NCBI GenBank assembly: GCA_963773735.1
Contig: CAVZCK010000004.1
Span: 248,001 to 312,000, forward strand
Direction: 5' to 3'
DNA: 64,000 nt
From: CAVZCK01 sp963773735
GTDB taxonomy: Bacteria > Pseudomonadota > Alphaproteobacteria > Rhizobiales > Rhodomicrobiaceae
Numbering within the stretch: the stretch's first letter is position 1; each line of letters opens with the position of its first letter. Position numbers and translations under genes: made by a program. The notes under the pieces were generated by a model. That model was not told the origin of the DNA. It did no database searches and saw nothing but the letters and a program-made list of their open reading frames with translations. Positions 8,834 to 21,600 of this stretch are shown in pieces.

Positions 8834-9630
8834 CGCTTCGATTTACGATCCTTGGATGCGGGTCGTCTACGGGCGTGCCTCGCATCGACGGGAATTGGGG
8901 CGTGTGCGATCGCACAAATCCGAAGAACCGGCGCCGCCGCTGCTCGCTCCTTGTCGAGCGTTACGCGGGCGACAAGCGGACCGCGGTTCTCATCGATACT
9001 GGTCCGGATCTGCGCGAACAGATCATCGAAAGCGGCGTCGACTGGCTCGACGGCGTGCTTTACTCCCACGATCATGCCGATCACGCGCATGGCATCGACG
9101 ATCTGCGCATTCTCGCTTATCGAGGCCGCCGCCGGATCGACGTCTATTTCGATGAGGCGACCGGCGCGATCATTCAGCACCGCTTCGATTATTGCTTTCA
9201 GACCCCGGAAGGCAGCAACTATCCGCCGATTGTGAAAGCGCATACGATCCAGGCAGACGAGGCAGTGACCGTCGACGGCGCGGGCGGCCCGATCACTGCA
9301 ATGCCGTTTCTTCAGCGGCACGGCGATATCGAATCGCTCGGCTTCCGCATCGGCGGCCTTGCCTATTCCAGCGATCTGCATGACCTCGCCGAAGCGACCC
9401 TGCCGCATCTCCAGGGGCTCGACATCTGGATCGTCGACGCGCTCCGTTACACCAAGCATCCCAGCCATTTCTCGGTCGAAGACGCGCTGAGCTGGATCGA
9501 GCGGCTGCGGCCGAAACGCGCGATCCTCACCCATCTCCATATCGATCTGGACTATGAAACGCTGAAGCGCGATCTCCCGGAAGGCGTGGAACCGGCCTAT
9601 GACGGCATGCGTTTCGAGCTGCCGGATTGA
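8830..9630 (+). CDS. MBL-fold metallo-hydrolase (PhnP-like)
   Basis: A 266-residue metallo-beta-lactamase-fold protein. It opens with LRFTILGCGSSTGVPRI and carries the dinuclear metal motif SHDHADHAHGIDDLR, then YSSDLHDL and LTHLHIDLDYETL, which give the further His/Asp ligands. The family resembles the PhnP phosphodiesterase, but here it sits with tatD and not in a phosphonate operon, so a phosphonate role is unlikely. The substrate is unknown; hydrolysis of a phosphodiester or cyclic phosphate is an inference from the fold. It overlaps tatD by 4 bases. Confidence 0.88.
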   Translation: MTLRFTILGCGSSTGVPRIDGNWGVCDRTNPKNRRRRCSLLVERYAGDKRTAVLIDTGPDLREQIIESGVDWLDGVLYSHDHADHAHGIDDLRILAYRGRRRIDVYFDEATGAIIQHRFDYCFQTPEGSNYPPIVKAHTIQADEAVTVDGAGGPITAMPFLQRHGDIESLGFRIGGLAYSSDLHDLAEATLPHLQGLDIWIVDALRYTKHPSHFSVEDALSWIERLRPKRAILTHLHIDLDYETLKRDLPEGVEPAYDGMRFELPD

Positions 9631-9682
9631 GCGGCCGAGCCGTTGCCACTCATCGATGCTGAACTATGCAGGGTATAGGTCG

Positions 9683-9761
9683 GTAGGATGGGTTGAGCGC
9701 CAGCGAAACCCATCACGATCGAGACAAACGGTGGGTTTCGCTCACGCTCAACGCACCCTAC
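9683..9761. repeat. Long inverted repeat between convergent genes
   Basis: Arm 9683-9712 (GTAGGATGGGTTGAGCGCC, AGCGAAACCCA) pairs with 9732-9761 (TGGGTTTCGCTCACG, CTCAACGCACCCTAC), 26 of 30 positions matching, with a 19-base centre. It lies between the convergent MBL hydrolase and SDR genes, so it could stop transcription from both sides. Repeats of this general sequence are widespread in Proteobacteria. Confidence 0.7.
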
Positions 9762-9799
9762 GCCATATCGAGGCAACAGCGTGATCGGCTGGGTTTGTA

Positions 9800-10514
9800 T
9801 CACTCGTCGATGCTGACGATTTCGCCATTCAGATTGCAGTCCGGTGAGGTCAGCCGAAGAATATGCGGCGCGAGCGCCTCGGGCGCTTTCAGCGTCTGCG
9901 GGTCCTCCCCCGGATAGGCTTGGGCGCGCATTCTCGTCCGCGTCGGTCCGGGGTCGAGGAGATTGACCTTGAGCGGCGTTGTCCGGACCTCCTCCGCATA
10001 GGTCTTGACGAGCGCCTCAAGCCCGGCCTTCGACACCGCATAAGGCCCCCAATAGGCACGGATATTCCGTGCGGCGCGCGAGGTGATGAAGATGGCACGC
10101 CCGGCGTCCGATCAGGCGCAGAATCGGATCGAGCGAGCGGATCAGCCGCCAGTTGGCGGTGAGGTTGATGTTGAGGACCTGATCCCACTCCTCGGTCGGG
10201 AGATGCGCGAGCGGCGTCAATCGGCCGAGAATGCCCGCGGCGGCGACGAAGACGTCGAGCTTCTGCCAGCGCGCGTAAATCGTTGGCCCAAGCGTATCGA
10301 CCTGATCGCCATGCAGGAGGTTGAGCTTGAGGATCGATGCCGAGCCGCCGGCCGCGCGGATTTCGTCGTCGACTTCCTCTAGGCCGCCGGTCGTTCGGGC
10401 GGAAAGGATCACATGACATCCGGCCTTGCCGAGCGCGACGGCTGCGGCACGCCCAATGCCGCGGGACGCACCGGTTACCAGAGCAATCTTTTTGCTATCA
10501 GGAGTCTCGGTCAC
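9800..10514 (-). CDS. Short-chain dehydrogenase/reductase (one frameshift)
   Basis: An NAD(P)-dependent oxidoreductase of the classical SDR family, about 237 residues once repaired. The N-terminal frame has the Rossmann motif TGASRGIG, the AAAG equivalent of NNAG (FVAAAGILG) and NINLTANWRLI. The C-terminal frame has the active-site block ITSRAARNIRAYWGPYAVSKAG with the YxxxK pair and then LLDPGPTRTRMR. The frames meet at about 10112; removing one base there gives LRLSDAGRAIFITS, a good SDR sequence. GTG at 10514 is the favoured start; ATG 10544 would add ten residues. It lies directly downstream of purF, a conserved neighbour in this order. The substrate is unknown. Confidence 0.88.
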
Positions 10515-10594
10515 GCCGCTTTGATAGCGGATGCCGCCATGCAATCAAAGCGGCATATGGCCCGCGGTGGTTTCGGCTGTGCTGGCGGGGAGGC

Positions 10595-12086
10595 TCAGCT
10601 GGCTTCGGCAAGCAGCGAAAGCTGGCGGACCGGGGCGGGGCCTTCGAGATCACGCAAGCGGGTCGGATATTCGCCGGTGAAGCAGTGGTCGGTGAATTGC
10701 GGATGGATGGGATCGCGTCGATCATAGCCCATGACCTCATACACGCCCTCGACTCGACAGATAGGCGAGCGTGTCACAGCCCAAGGACTGGCGCATTTCC
10801 TCCAGCGTGTAATTGGCGGCAAGAAGGTGCTCGCGGTCCGGGGTGTCGATGCCGTAATAGTCCGGCCAGGCGATCGGCGGACAGGCGACCCGCATATGCA
10901 CTTCTTTCGCCCCGCGCTCATACATCATGCTCACGATTTTCATCGAAGTCGTGCCGCGCACGATGCTGTCGTCGATGAGAACGATGCGCTTGCCCGCCAC
11001 CTCGCAAAGCGTCGGATTATGCTTGAGCTTCACGCCGAGCTGACGGATGCGCTGTTCCGGCTCGATGAAGGTGCGCCCGACATAGTGATTGCGGATGATG
11101 CCGAGCTCATAGGGGATGCCCGACTTCTGCGCATAGCCGATCGCGGCAGGCACGCCCGAATCGGGCACCGCGATGACCACATCCGCCTCAACAGGGTTTT
11201 CGCGCGCCAGCTGCGCCCCAAAACCCTTGCGGACGTCATAAACGCACCGACCGCCAAGCACCGAGTCAGGGCGCGAAAAATAGATGTATTCGAAGATGCA
11301 CGGCCGCGCTGGAGACTTCGGGAACGGCCGGTGGCTTTCGATGCCGTCCTTGGAAATTATGACGATCTCGCCATTCTCCACCTCGCGGACGAACTCGGCG
11401 CCGATAATATCGAAAGCGCAGGTCTCGGAGGCGAGCACATAGGAATCGCCCAGCTTGCCGAGCATTAACGGGCGAATGCCAAGCGGATCACGCGCGCCGA
11501 TCAGTTTTTTGTTGGACATGCAGACGAGCGCGTAAGCGCCCTCGATCTGCAGCAAAGCCTCGATGAAGCGTTCGATGAGCCGCGGCTTCCTGCTTCGGGC
11601 AATTAAATGCAAAACGACCTCCGTATCGGAGGTCGACTGGAAGATCGCGCCGCCTTTGACGAGGCTGTCGCGCAACGTAAGCGCGTTGGTGAGATTGCCG
11701 TTATGACCAAGCGCAAAGCCGCCCGAACCGAATTCGGCGAAGAGCGGCTGGACATTGCGCAGGATGGTTTCGCCTTGAGTCGAATAGCGGACATGGCCGA
11801 CCGCATTGCGGCCGGGCAGGCGTTCGAGAACGGGCGCTTTGGTGAAATGCTCGCCGACGAGGCCAAGCCGGCGTTCGGAATGGAACTGATCGCCGTCGAA
11901 GGTGACGATGCCGGCGGCTTCCTGGCCACGATGCTGAAGCGCGTGCAGGCCAAGGACCGTCAGTGCGGATGCGTCCGGATGATCGAAAACGCCGAACACG
12001 CCGCATTCCTCGCGCAGCTTGTCGGCTTCGAGCCAGTTGAGGGAGGGAAGGGGGCAATCCTGAGATTTGCCGCTTTGACCGTCCAT
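10595..12086 (-). CDS. purF: Amidophosphoribosyltransferase (frameshift near C-terminus)
   Basis: PurF makes phosphoribosylamine from PRPP and glutamine, the first committed step of purine synthesis. The catalytic Cys is Cys28 in REECGVFGV, so the first 27 residues are a propeptide that is removed. The glutaminase domain (GHVRYSTQGE, LGHNGNLTN) is followed by the phosphoribosyltransferase domain with the PRPP loop VLIDDSIVRGTT. The main frame breaks at 10754 after CDTLAYLS; one inserted base separates it from VEGVYEVMGYD and the last 50 residues in the next frame. Restored, the protein is about 496 residues, normal length. The order cvpA-purF-SDR on the same strand is conserved. Confidence 0.95.
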
Positions 12087-12144
12087 ATCGACCTACCTCA
12101 TCGCTCTCGGGCAGACGCCAGCAGGGCCGCGATATGCCGACGCG

Positions 12145-12738
12145 TCACACCCTGCGATATTGGGCGCAATATGTCAGTTTCAAGACATAATTGGCACCAA
12201 ATTTTTCGTGTCCACAGCCGAGTTCGGCCCGTTGTCCACTAAAGATTGAGGCCGGATTGTCGGGGAGCAACGAAATAATGCCCCGGCCGGTGCTTTCTAT
12301 GACTGAGAGCGAGCGGGCCTCGGTGACCCAGGCCGGCAGAGTCTCCTTTGGCACGATCGCCACCAGAAGCTCGTAAGCGATCACCACGAGGATCAGCCCG
12401 CGGAAGAGTCCGAAGACGAAGCCGAGCGTCCGGTCGAGCGCGCCGACACGGCTGTCGAGAATGCGGTCGGAAAGCCGCACGGTAATCAGGCTGACGACGA
12501 TGAGAACGATGATGAAGACCGTCGCAATCAGCACGCCATCGGCCAAAATGTCGGGCTGGATCAGCGCGCGAATACGGTCGCGATAAAGCGGATAGACGAA
12601 TAGCGCGGCGATGGCCGCGAGCGCCCAGGACATGATCGACAGCATTTCTCTCGTCAATCCCCGCAGCATGGCCAGAAAGGCCGAGATCAGCATGATCACA
12701 ACCAGAATTACATCAAGCCACTGTATGGGCATGGTCAT
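12145..12738 (-). CDS. cvpA: CvpA family membrane protein
   Basis: A 197-residue inner-membrane protein. Four hydrophobic segments are visible: near residues 8-25, 35-52, 66-88 and 103-125. The sequence VFGLFRGLILVVIAYELL is typical of the CvpA/colicin V production family. It lies just upstream of purF, the same arrangement as cvpA-purF in enterobacteria. The family is linked to envelope homeostasis, but its molecular function is not settled. ATG 12738 and ATG 12732 are both possible starts. Confidence 0.9.
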   Translation of the reverse strand: MTMPIQWLDVILVVIMLISAFLAMLRGLTREMLSIMSWALAAIAALFVYPLYRDRIRALIQPDILADGVLIATVFIIVLIVVSLITVRLSDRILDSRVGALDRTLGFVFGLFRGLILVVIAYELLVAIVPKETLPAWVTEARSLSVIESTGRGIISLLPDNPASIFSGQRAELGCGHEKFGANYVLKLTYCAQYRRV

Positions 12739-12818
12739 CGGACTTCATCCTCAACACGCAGGCAGAGCTGTGGCCTGGGCGCCAGCCGTCGATGCTTGAA
12801 CGCAATATGCCCCTTCCC

Positions 12819-14231
<1,413 letters not shown>

Positions 14232-14241
14232 GTCCGATCCC

Positions 14242-15441
14242 TCATGCGGATTTTGCGGCACCATCGGCGCCGAAATAAATGCGGTGATAACGCGGCCCGA
14301 GACTCGTCAGAATTTCATATCCCATCGTGCCTGCCTGAGCGGCGGCATCATCCACCGTGAATTTCGACCCGATCAGCTCGACGAAGCCGCCACGCGCGGC
14401 GCGCTCATGCGGCAGGTCCGTCACGTCGAAAACGACGAGATCCATGGAGACGCGGCCCAATATCGGCAATGCTTGGCCATCAATGAAGGCAATCGCGCCG
14501 GGCTGGCCATCGCGCGAGCCGAGCGCGCGGAAATAGCCGTCCGCATAGCCGACGGCCACCGTCGCATAGCGGGTGCGGCGTGTCAGCGTCAGACCGGCGC
14601 CATAGCCGACGGTCTCCCCGGCATCCGCCTCGCCGATCTGGGCGATGCGGCCATGAAGAGTGACTACAGATTCCATCGGATTGGCAAGCCCGCTGAAGGG
14701 ATTGCCGCCGTAAAGGGCGATGCCCGGTCTGACAAGGTCGAATGAGAATGCGGAGCCAAGAAAAATGCCGGCCGAGTTGGCAAGGCTCAAAGGCGCGGCC
14801 GGCAACTGCGCGCTGAAGGCGATGAAATCATCCCGCTGGCGCGCGCTCTTCGGGTGCTCGGGCGTATCCGCGCAGGCGAGATGGCTCATCAGAAGGCTAA
14901 TGGAGAAGGTGCTCAAAACCTCAGGCTTTTCCAGCAAACGCCTCCGGCCGTCGGCCTTGAGCCCGAGCCGGTTCATCCCGGTATCGACGTGAATGGCCGC
15001 GGGCAAGCTGATCCCTTCCGCCCGGCAGAACGCCGACCATTCCTCGATTTCGGCCATATCGCCGAGCACCGGCCGGACGTCGAGCCGCCGGAAATCCGCC
15101 GCGCTCCCCGGAAACAGACCGTTGAGCACATAAATGACGGCCTGGGGAAGCGCGGCGCGCAAGACATCCGCTTCGGAAAACGTCGCCACAAAGAATGTCC
15201 GGCAGCCTTCCGCGAACAAGGCTCTAGCCACTTGCCCGGCGCCGAGCCCATAGCCGTCAGCCTTGACGACGGCGGCACATTCGGCCGAGCCGGCCTTGCC
15301 GCGAAGCGTCCGGTAATTGCGCAGGAGTGCAGCGAGGTCGACGGTAAGAACGCCGGTCGCCAATTCAGGAATGTCCGCGCTCTCGAGCAGTCCGCTTGGA
15401 AGCCCCTCCTTCTGACCGATGCCGTCGTCTCCGTCCTTCAT
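14242..15441 (-). CDS. alr: Alanine racemase
   Basis: This PLP enzyme interconverts L- and D-alanine for peptidoglycan. The 399-residue protein has the PLP lysine in VVKADGYGLG (Lys60), substrate and phosphate contacts around HVDTGMNRLGL, and the second catalytic residue, Tyr, in ETVGYGAGLT. The C-terminal beta domain includes VAVGYADGYFR and GRVSMDLVVFDVTD. The first 25 residues are a poorly conserved extension. It lies 8 bases after dnaB. The dnaB-alr-radA order is typical of alphaproteobacteria. Confidence 0.95.
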   Translation of the reverse strand: MKDGDDGIGQKEGLPSGLLESADIPELATGVLTVDLAALLRNYRTLRGKAGSAECAAVVKADGYGLGAGQVARALFAEGCRTFFVATFSEADVLRAALPQAVIYVLNGLFPGSAADFRRLDVRPVLGDMAEIEEWSAFCRAEGISLPAAIHVDTGMNRLGLKADGRRRLLEKPEVLSTFSISLLMSHLACADTPEHPKSARQRDDFIAFSAQLPAAPLSLANSAGIFLGSAFSFDLVRPGIALYGGNPFSGLANPMESVVTLHGRIAQIGEADAGETVGYGAGLTLTRRTRYATVAVGYADGYFRALGSRDGQPGAIAFIDGQALPILGRVSMDLVVFDVTDLPHERAARGGFVELIGSKFTVDDAAAQAGTMGYEILTSLGPRYHRIYFGADGAAKSA

Positions 15442-15449
15442 CGCCTGGC

Positions 15450-16961
15450 CTAGAAGCGGCGCGCCGGCAGCCGCGCGTCATCGACGAGATCGGCAAAGCG
15501 CGTGAATTCGGCGGTGAACTGCAAGCGCACTGTTCCGGTGGGACCATGGCGCTGCTTGCCGATGATCACCTCGCCGAGGCCCTGGACCTTATCCATCTCG
15601 TCCTGCCATTTCTGGTGCTCCTCGACCTTGGTGATCGAGGGCTCCGCGCGCTGAACATAATATTCCTCGCGGAAAACGAACATAACCACATCCGCGTCCT
15701 GCTCGATAGAGCCGGACTCACGCAGGTCGGCGAGCAGGGGCCGCTTGTCCTCGCGGTTCTCCACCTGCCGCGAGAGCTGCGAGAGCGCGAGAATGGGGAC
15801 GTTTAGCTCCTTAGCCAAAGCCTTCAGCCCCGTGGTGATCTCCGTGACCTCCTGGACGCGGCCTTCCGACGAACGCTTTGAGGAGCCGGTCAAGAGCTGC
15901 AGATAGTCCACCACGATGAGACCAAGACCACGCTGGCGCTTCAGCTTGCGCGCGCGGGCGGCGAGCTGGGCGATGGTGATGCCGCCGGTATGGTCGATGA
16001 ACAGTGGCAGAGACTGCAGCTCCTTGGTCACTTCGACCAGCCTGTGAAACTCCTTATCGTCGATCATCCCCCGCCGGACTTTCTCCGAAGAGATCTGGCC
16101 CTGCTCGGAAATGATGCGGGTGGCGAGCTGTTCCGCCGACATTTCCAGCGAGAAGAAGCCGACAATCGCGCCGTCAACGACTTCCTCAACGCCGGTTGCA
16201 TTGACCTCAGCGCGATACGCCTTGGCGATGTTGAAGGCGATATTCGTTGCAAGCGCGGTCTTTCCCATCGACGGGCGCCCCGCAAGGATCACCAGGTCGG
16301 ATTTCTGCAGGCCGCCAAGCGCGCGGTCGAGATCGCGCATGCCCGTCGACAGACCGGAAAGCCCGCCCTGCCGCTCGTAAGCCCGCGAGGCCATGTCGAT
16401 GGCGTCGCCGAGAGCGGTCGAAAATGCCATGAAGCCGGAGCCGTATTTGCCGCGCTCGGCAAGGCCGTAAAGACGCTGCTCCGCGTCTTCGATCTGTCTA
16501 TCGGGCGGCGCATCGACGGGCAAGTCATAGGCGACGTTGACCATGTCCTCGCCGATCAGGATCAGATCGCGCCGGACGGAAAGATCATGGACCGTGCGCC
16601 CATAATCCTCCGCATTGATGATGCTGGTTGCGTGCGCTGCGAGGCGCCCGAGATATTGCGGCACGGTCACGTCGCCGATCGGCTCCTCATTGTCGAAAAA
16701 GCTCTTCAGCGTGATCGGCGTCGCATGCTTGCCGCCGTGAATCAGCTTGGAGGCGACCTCGTAGATGCGGCCGTGCAGCGGCTCGAAAAAATGATGCGGC
16801 TCCAGAAAATTCGAGACGCGGTCAAACGCATCATTGTTGATCAGGATGGCCCCTAACAGGGCCTGCTCCGCCTCGATATTATGGGGAGCCTGGCGGAACG
16901 GAATTGCCGGCTCGTCATTGCTGGCAGCGATGTGGGGCAAGGTCGCGGGCTTATGTCTCAT
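15450..16961 (-). CDS. dnaB: Replicative DNA helicase
   Basis: DnaB is the hexameric fork helicase. The 503-residue product has the N-terminal helical domain (PHNIEAEQALLGAILINNDAF) that binds primase, and the RecA-like C-terminal domain with Walker A GRPSMGKTALATN and Walker B LIVVDYLQLL. Further conserved blocks are LSQLSRQVENREDKRP, LRESGSIEQDADVVMFVFR and HRNGP-like RHGPTGTVRLQF. There is no intein and the frame is intact. It is the first gene of the dnaB-alr-radA group; a 135-base gap separates it from cfa. Confidence 0.96.
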   Translation of the reverse strand: MRHKPATLPHIAASNDEPAIPFRQAPHNIEAEQALLGAILINNDAFDRVSNFLEPHHFFEPLHGRIYEVASKLIHGGKHATPITLKSFFDNEEPIGDVTVPQYLGRLAAHATSIINAEDYGRTVHDLSVRRDLILIGEDMVNVAYDLPVDAPPDRQIEDAEQRLYGLAERGKYGSGFMAFSTALGDAIDMASRAYERQGGLSGLSTGMRDLDRALGGLQKSDLVILAGRPSMGKTALATNIAFNIAKAYRAEVNATGVEEVVDGAIVGFFSLEMSAEQLATRIISEQGQISSEKVRRGMIDDKEFHRLVEVTKELQSLPLFIDHTGGITIAQLAARARKLKRQRGLGLIVVDYLQLLTGSSKRSSEGRVQEVTEITTGLKALAKELNVPILALSQLSRQVENREDKRPLLADLRESGSIEQDADVVMFVFREEYYVQRAEPSITKVEEHQKWQDEMDKVQGLGEVIIGKQRHGPTGTVRLQFTAEFTRFADLVDDARLPARRF

Positions 16962-17096
16962 ACGCCGAAGCTAGCCGATTCTCCGGCCGGGCGAATCCCC
17001 CTCCCGTTTGGCAGCTCCAGTCTTGCCCGTTTTGCACAGCCCGAGGCCAGGTTGGTTGACGATCCCGCTCGCAACTTTGCCTGATTCGTCAGGGAG

Positions 17097-18409
17097 TTAA
17101 TGCGACGATCGGCTGCCGATTCTGCCACGGTCGTCCGCTGACTGCTGCACGCTCCAGACGGAACGGGCGGGAGCTTCCTGAATTCCCGCGTCGGCGTCGC
17201 GCAAGCGCTCCTCCTCGCGCAGCATATAGTCGCGCGTTATCGGAACAGCGGCGATGTCCTTCGCTAATTGGAGCTGGAATACGGTTAGGCCGCCCCAGCG
17301 AAAGCCCGCTTCGCAGGATTGCAGGTAGAACTCCCACATCCGGCAGAAGCGGTCATCGTAGAGCCGGGCGATGTGTTCCCGGTTGGTTTGAAAGCGATCG
17401 TTCCACGCAGAAAGCGTGTGCGCGTAATGCAGCCTGAGGTTTTCCATGTCTGTCAGCCAGAAGCGCTGACGTTCGAAAATCGAGGCGAGCTGCGACAAAG
17501 ACGGCAGATAGGCACCCGGAAAGATATATCGGCGCAGCCAAGGATTGATCTGTGACGGCGGGGTGTGGAAGCCGATGGTGTGAATGAGTGCGACGCCGTC
17601 CGGCTTCAGGAGCGACCAGATTTTCCGGAAATAGGTCGCGAAATGCGGCTTGCCGACATGCTCGAACATGCCGACGGAGACGATCCGGTCATAGGTCCCG
17701 CTTTGACGCCGGTAATCCCGCAGCTCGAAGGACACGCGATCGGCGAGATCGAGCTGCGTCGCGCGAGTATTTGCGATATGCGAACTGCTCGTCCGACAGA
17801 GTCAGCCCGGTCACGCGCACGGGGTAGTGCTGGGCCAGATAAAGCGCCAGGCCGCCCCAGCCGGAGCCGATATCGAGAACGTGCTGATCCGGCTGGATCA
17901 GGAGCTTGGAGGCAATATGCTGCTTCTTGTTGAGCTGCGCCGTGTCGATGTCCTCATTGCCGGATCGGAAATAGGCACAGGAATATTGCCGGTCTGAAAT
18001 CGAGAAAGAGCGAGAACAGCTCCTCGGACAGATCGTAATGATGTTTGACGTTCTTCCGCGATCTCCGGACAGGATTGAAGACGGCCGGCATGCGCAGGAT
18101 ATCGTCGAGCCGGTAATACATCTGGCCCCAAAAACTGTCGTTCCATCGGCGGGTGTTCAGTAATAGGAGGCGGAGAAAATCGAGGAGGGTGCCCTGCTCG
18201 ATGACGAGCGTGCCATCGGTGTAGGCCTCGCCAATATGGAGTGCCGGATTTCGCGCGATCCGCGACGCAGTGTCCGGATCGCCAAGCACAATGGCCGCGT
18301 CGAGCGGCACATCGGGTTCGCCGAACTCGGAAACCTTGCCGTCGAAATCTGTGACTCTAAGACGACCCTGCCGGACGAGACGCCTCAGAACAGCGTTTAG
18401 CGTGGGCAT
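17097..18409 (-). CDS. cfa: Cyclopropane-fatty-acyl-phospholipid synthase (two frameshifts)
   Basis: The enzyme adds a methylene group from S-adenosylmethionine across double bonds of membrane phospholipid acyl chains. Three reading frames must be joined. The N-terminal part (18409 to about 17997) ends in KNVKHHYDLSEELFSLFLD. The middle (to about 17774) gives DRQYSCAYF and the SAM motif VLDIGSGWGGLA. The rest gives RIVSVGMFEHVGKPHF and PDGVALIHTIGF. Each junction is repaired by removing one base. The repaired length is about 435 residues, slightly longer than E. coli Cfa. The intact catalytic motifs suggest sequence errors. The last 40 residues (EEERLRDADAGIQEAP onward) are not conserved. Confidence 0.9.
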
Positions 18410-18650
18410 CGCCGCAACCTACTGCGCCAATTTTGTTTTTATATTAGCGTTCCGCATCCCAATCGCAAGCCTGCACATGCGTTTGCATGCCCTATCTGTA
18501 CTCGTGGTGGGAAGGAGCATTCGCGAATGCCGCCGACGCTGCGACCCAGGTGTCAATACGATTGCCGAGGGTCAGGCGGTAAGTAATGAGGATCGCCGTT
18601 GAGATGCCGCGCGTACGGTTGGTTCTGCCATTCGGCATGCCGGATGGTCC

Positions 18651-21600
18651 TTACGCCTCCGGTTGGGCTTCTTTTGTCCCATGAAGCATCTTACGCAGGA
18701 GTTCGGTCGCCCGGTGCGCGGGCATGGGCTCGCCAAGAAGGTTCCCCTGCGCCAGCTTACAGCCGGCGGAAATCAGAAAGCGCCGCTGCTCCGGAGTTTG
18801 CACGCCTTCCGCCACAACTTCGATGCCAAGCTCGTGCGCAAGGCTGATGGTCGCCCGCACGATCGTCGCATCGTCGGGGCTTGTTGTGACACCCTCGACA
18901 AACCGGCGGTCGATCTTCAGGCGCGACACGTGAAATGACCGCAGGTAGTCGAGCGAGGAATAGCCCGTTCCGAAATCATCAATTGCCAGCCGCACGCCGA
19001 TCCCGCGCAGCCGCTGGAATGCCTCGCTGTGTTTCTGCGTCGTTTCCATGAGCACGGATTCGGTCAGCTCCAGCTCCAGCTGGTCAGGAGCGACGTGGTG
19101 TCTGGCCAGGCTATCGGCGATGAACAGATCGAGGCCAGACGCCAGCTTGAATTGTGCGGCGGACAGATTCACCGCTACGCTCGCGGGAGCGACGTGCAGC
19201 TCATTCCAATGAGCGATCTGCCGGCAGGCCTCCTCGATCACCCAATTCCCAATGTCCACAATGCTCCCGGTTATCTCGGCGATCGGAATGAAGCTCATCG
19301 GCAGCAATCTGCCGCGCTTCGGATGATTCCAGCGGATCAAGGCCTCCAGGCCGGCGATCCGACCCGAAATGAGCTCCACCTCCGGCTGGAAAAACAGCTC
19401 GAATTCCCCGCGCTCAAGAGCCAGACGCAAGTCCTCACTGATCGTCACGCGCTCACGAACTTGCCGATCGAGATCTGCCTTGTGGAAGCGAAACTGGTTG
19501 CGCCCCTCGCCTTTAGCCCGATAGAGCGCAAGGTCGGCTTTCATCATCATGGCCTCCGCCCCGTCGATGTCTCGGCTGTAAGGAACAATGCCAATGCTGA
19601 CGGTCGTGCGTATGTTATTGCCCTCGATTGAGTAGGGGACCGCCAGGGCATCCATGATCTTGGTAGCCAAGTGCTCGACGCCCCCCATGTCCGTCATCTC
19701 GTCCTGCAGCACCGCGAACTCGTCGCCCCCGAAGCGGGCGACCAGGTCGGTATCGCGCACGCAGTTCGCCAGGCGTTCGGCAACGGCGCGCAGGAACGCG
19801 TCACCGACCGGATGTCCCAACGTGTCGTTGATGTCCTTGAAGTGGTCGAGATCGAGGTAGAGGACGGCAAACTGGATGGCGCTGCGCCGGGCACGGGCAA
19901 GGGAGAGATTCAGCCGATCGAGAAAAACCGCGCGATTTGCCAGGCCTGTCAGCGCATCATAACGGGCCATTTTCAAGATCTTGGCTTCGATCTGTTTGCG
20001 ATCGCCGATGTCGCGAAGTGTCGCCAGCGCCAGATCGCGGCCGCCAAATGCCGCGCAGCGAAGCGAAACTTCGATCCAGAAGAGATGCCCGTCTTTCGCC
20101 TTGCAATGCCACTCGAATGTTTGCGGTCCGGCGGACTGCGCCTTCTTGATCCAATTCAATGCGTTGCTCGGCGTGTAAGGCGCGATGCCACTCGAAAGCG
20201 TGGTGATGTTACGGCCGGCAAGGTCCTCCAGCGGGTAGCCGAACATTCTGCAGGCCGCGGGATTGGCATCGATGAGACCGCCGTTGTCCGGATCGAAAAT
20301 AAAAATGCCGTCGCTGATCGAGCTGAAAATGTTGCGAAATCTTTCCTCACTGTCGCGCAGCGCTTTTTGCGCCTGCTTCCAGTCGGTGACATCACGGAAA
20401 AACCAGACGCGGCCAAGGTACGGTCCTGCGGGGTCGCGAAGTGGTCTCGTATGCCGATCGATGAATCGTCCGTCGGCCGTCTCAAGCTCTTCGCGAGCTA
20501 TCTCTTCAGGGTGCGCGTATAGATCGCGGACGCGCTTCACGAACCCGTCCGGATCCTTCATGCGTGACATGACTGTGGCCAGCACCGGTGCATCCTGGTT
20601 GGTCACCAGCAAGACCGGACCATCCTGTCGCGCACTTATCAACTCATGCGGGATTTGCCACATCTCAACGAAGCGCCGGTTGACTGAAACAATGTGCGCG
20701 TCGTTGTCGACCACCAGAACGCCATCGGGCGAGCCGTCCAACTGTGCCGCCTGAAGCGCATTCGCAAATTGGAGCCTTTCTTCGACCTGCTTGCGTTTTG
20801 TAATATCGGCCAGGATCCCCTCGATTGCGATGATCCGGCCAGCGTCATCGCGCCGGGCGTATCCGTGTCCGTCAAACCAGATGAACGAGCCTTGTGGCCC
20901 TTTCAGCCGCAATTCGACGTGCTGCTGATCGCCTCGGCCGTCGATGATGGACTTGATGAGCCCTTCGATTACCAAAACGTCCTGTTTTTCCAGTAGCTCC
21001 GTCCAGCTGGTGGGCGCTGACAACAGCTTATCGGCATCGTAGCCATACTGCCGGACGTTCGGCGACAGGAAGGTCAAGGGATAGGGCGCCTGCGGACTGA
21101 GACGATAAAGGATCGTCGGACTGTTCTCGACGATGCGGTTCGCGTCCTCGAGCTTTTGCAGGCTTTTTGTCCGTCCGACTGCCGCGCCGACGAGTTCGGC
21201 GAGAGTCTTCACGGTTTCGATCTCGGCCGGGAGCCAGTCCCGTTCGCCTCGACAGTCAGCGAAGCCTATGAAGCCCCACCATTGGTCTTCGACAAAAACA
21301 GGCACGGCGAGCACGGACTGAACGTCCCGGTTCTTGAAGAACTGGCGCGCCGGCTCCTCAAAATCGCTAATATGGCCGACGATCGTCTCCCCGCGCGCAA
21401 GTCTGCTGCGCCCAGGATCCGAGGCCAACATCCGCCATCGAGCCTGTCGATCTGCGAACTCTTGCGGGGGCCGGATGCCTGGGGCGCTCCACACAAAGTG
21501 CCATCCAATTTGGCAGCGGCCGGAAACCGCGCCGAGATGCACTTCAATGATATGGACTTGGTCGACCGCGGTGGCATGCCCAAGTTGCTCAATAACCTTT

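Noticed and set aside
10731..11468. Plus-strand frame of 245 codons antisense to purF
   Set aside because: Overlaps purF fully, has no ribosome site and no recognisable domain.
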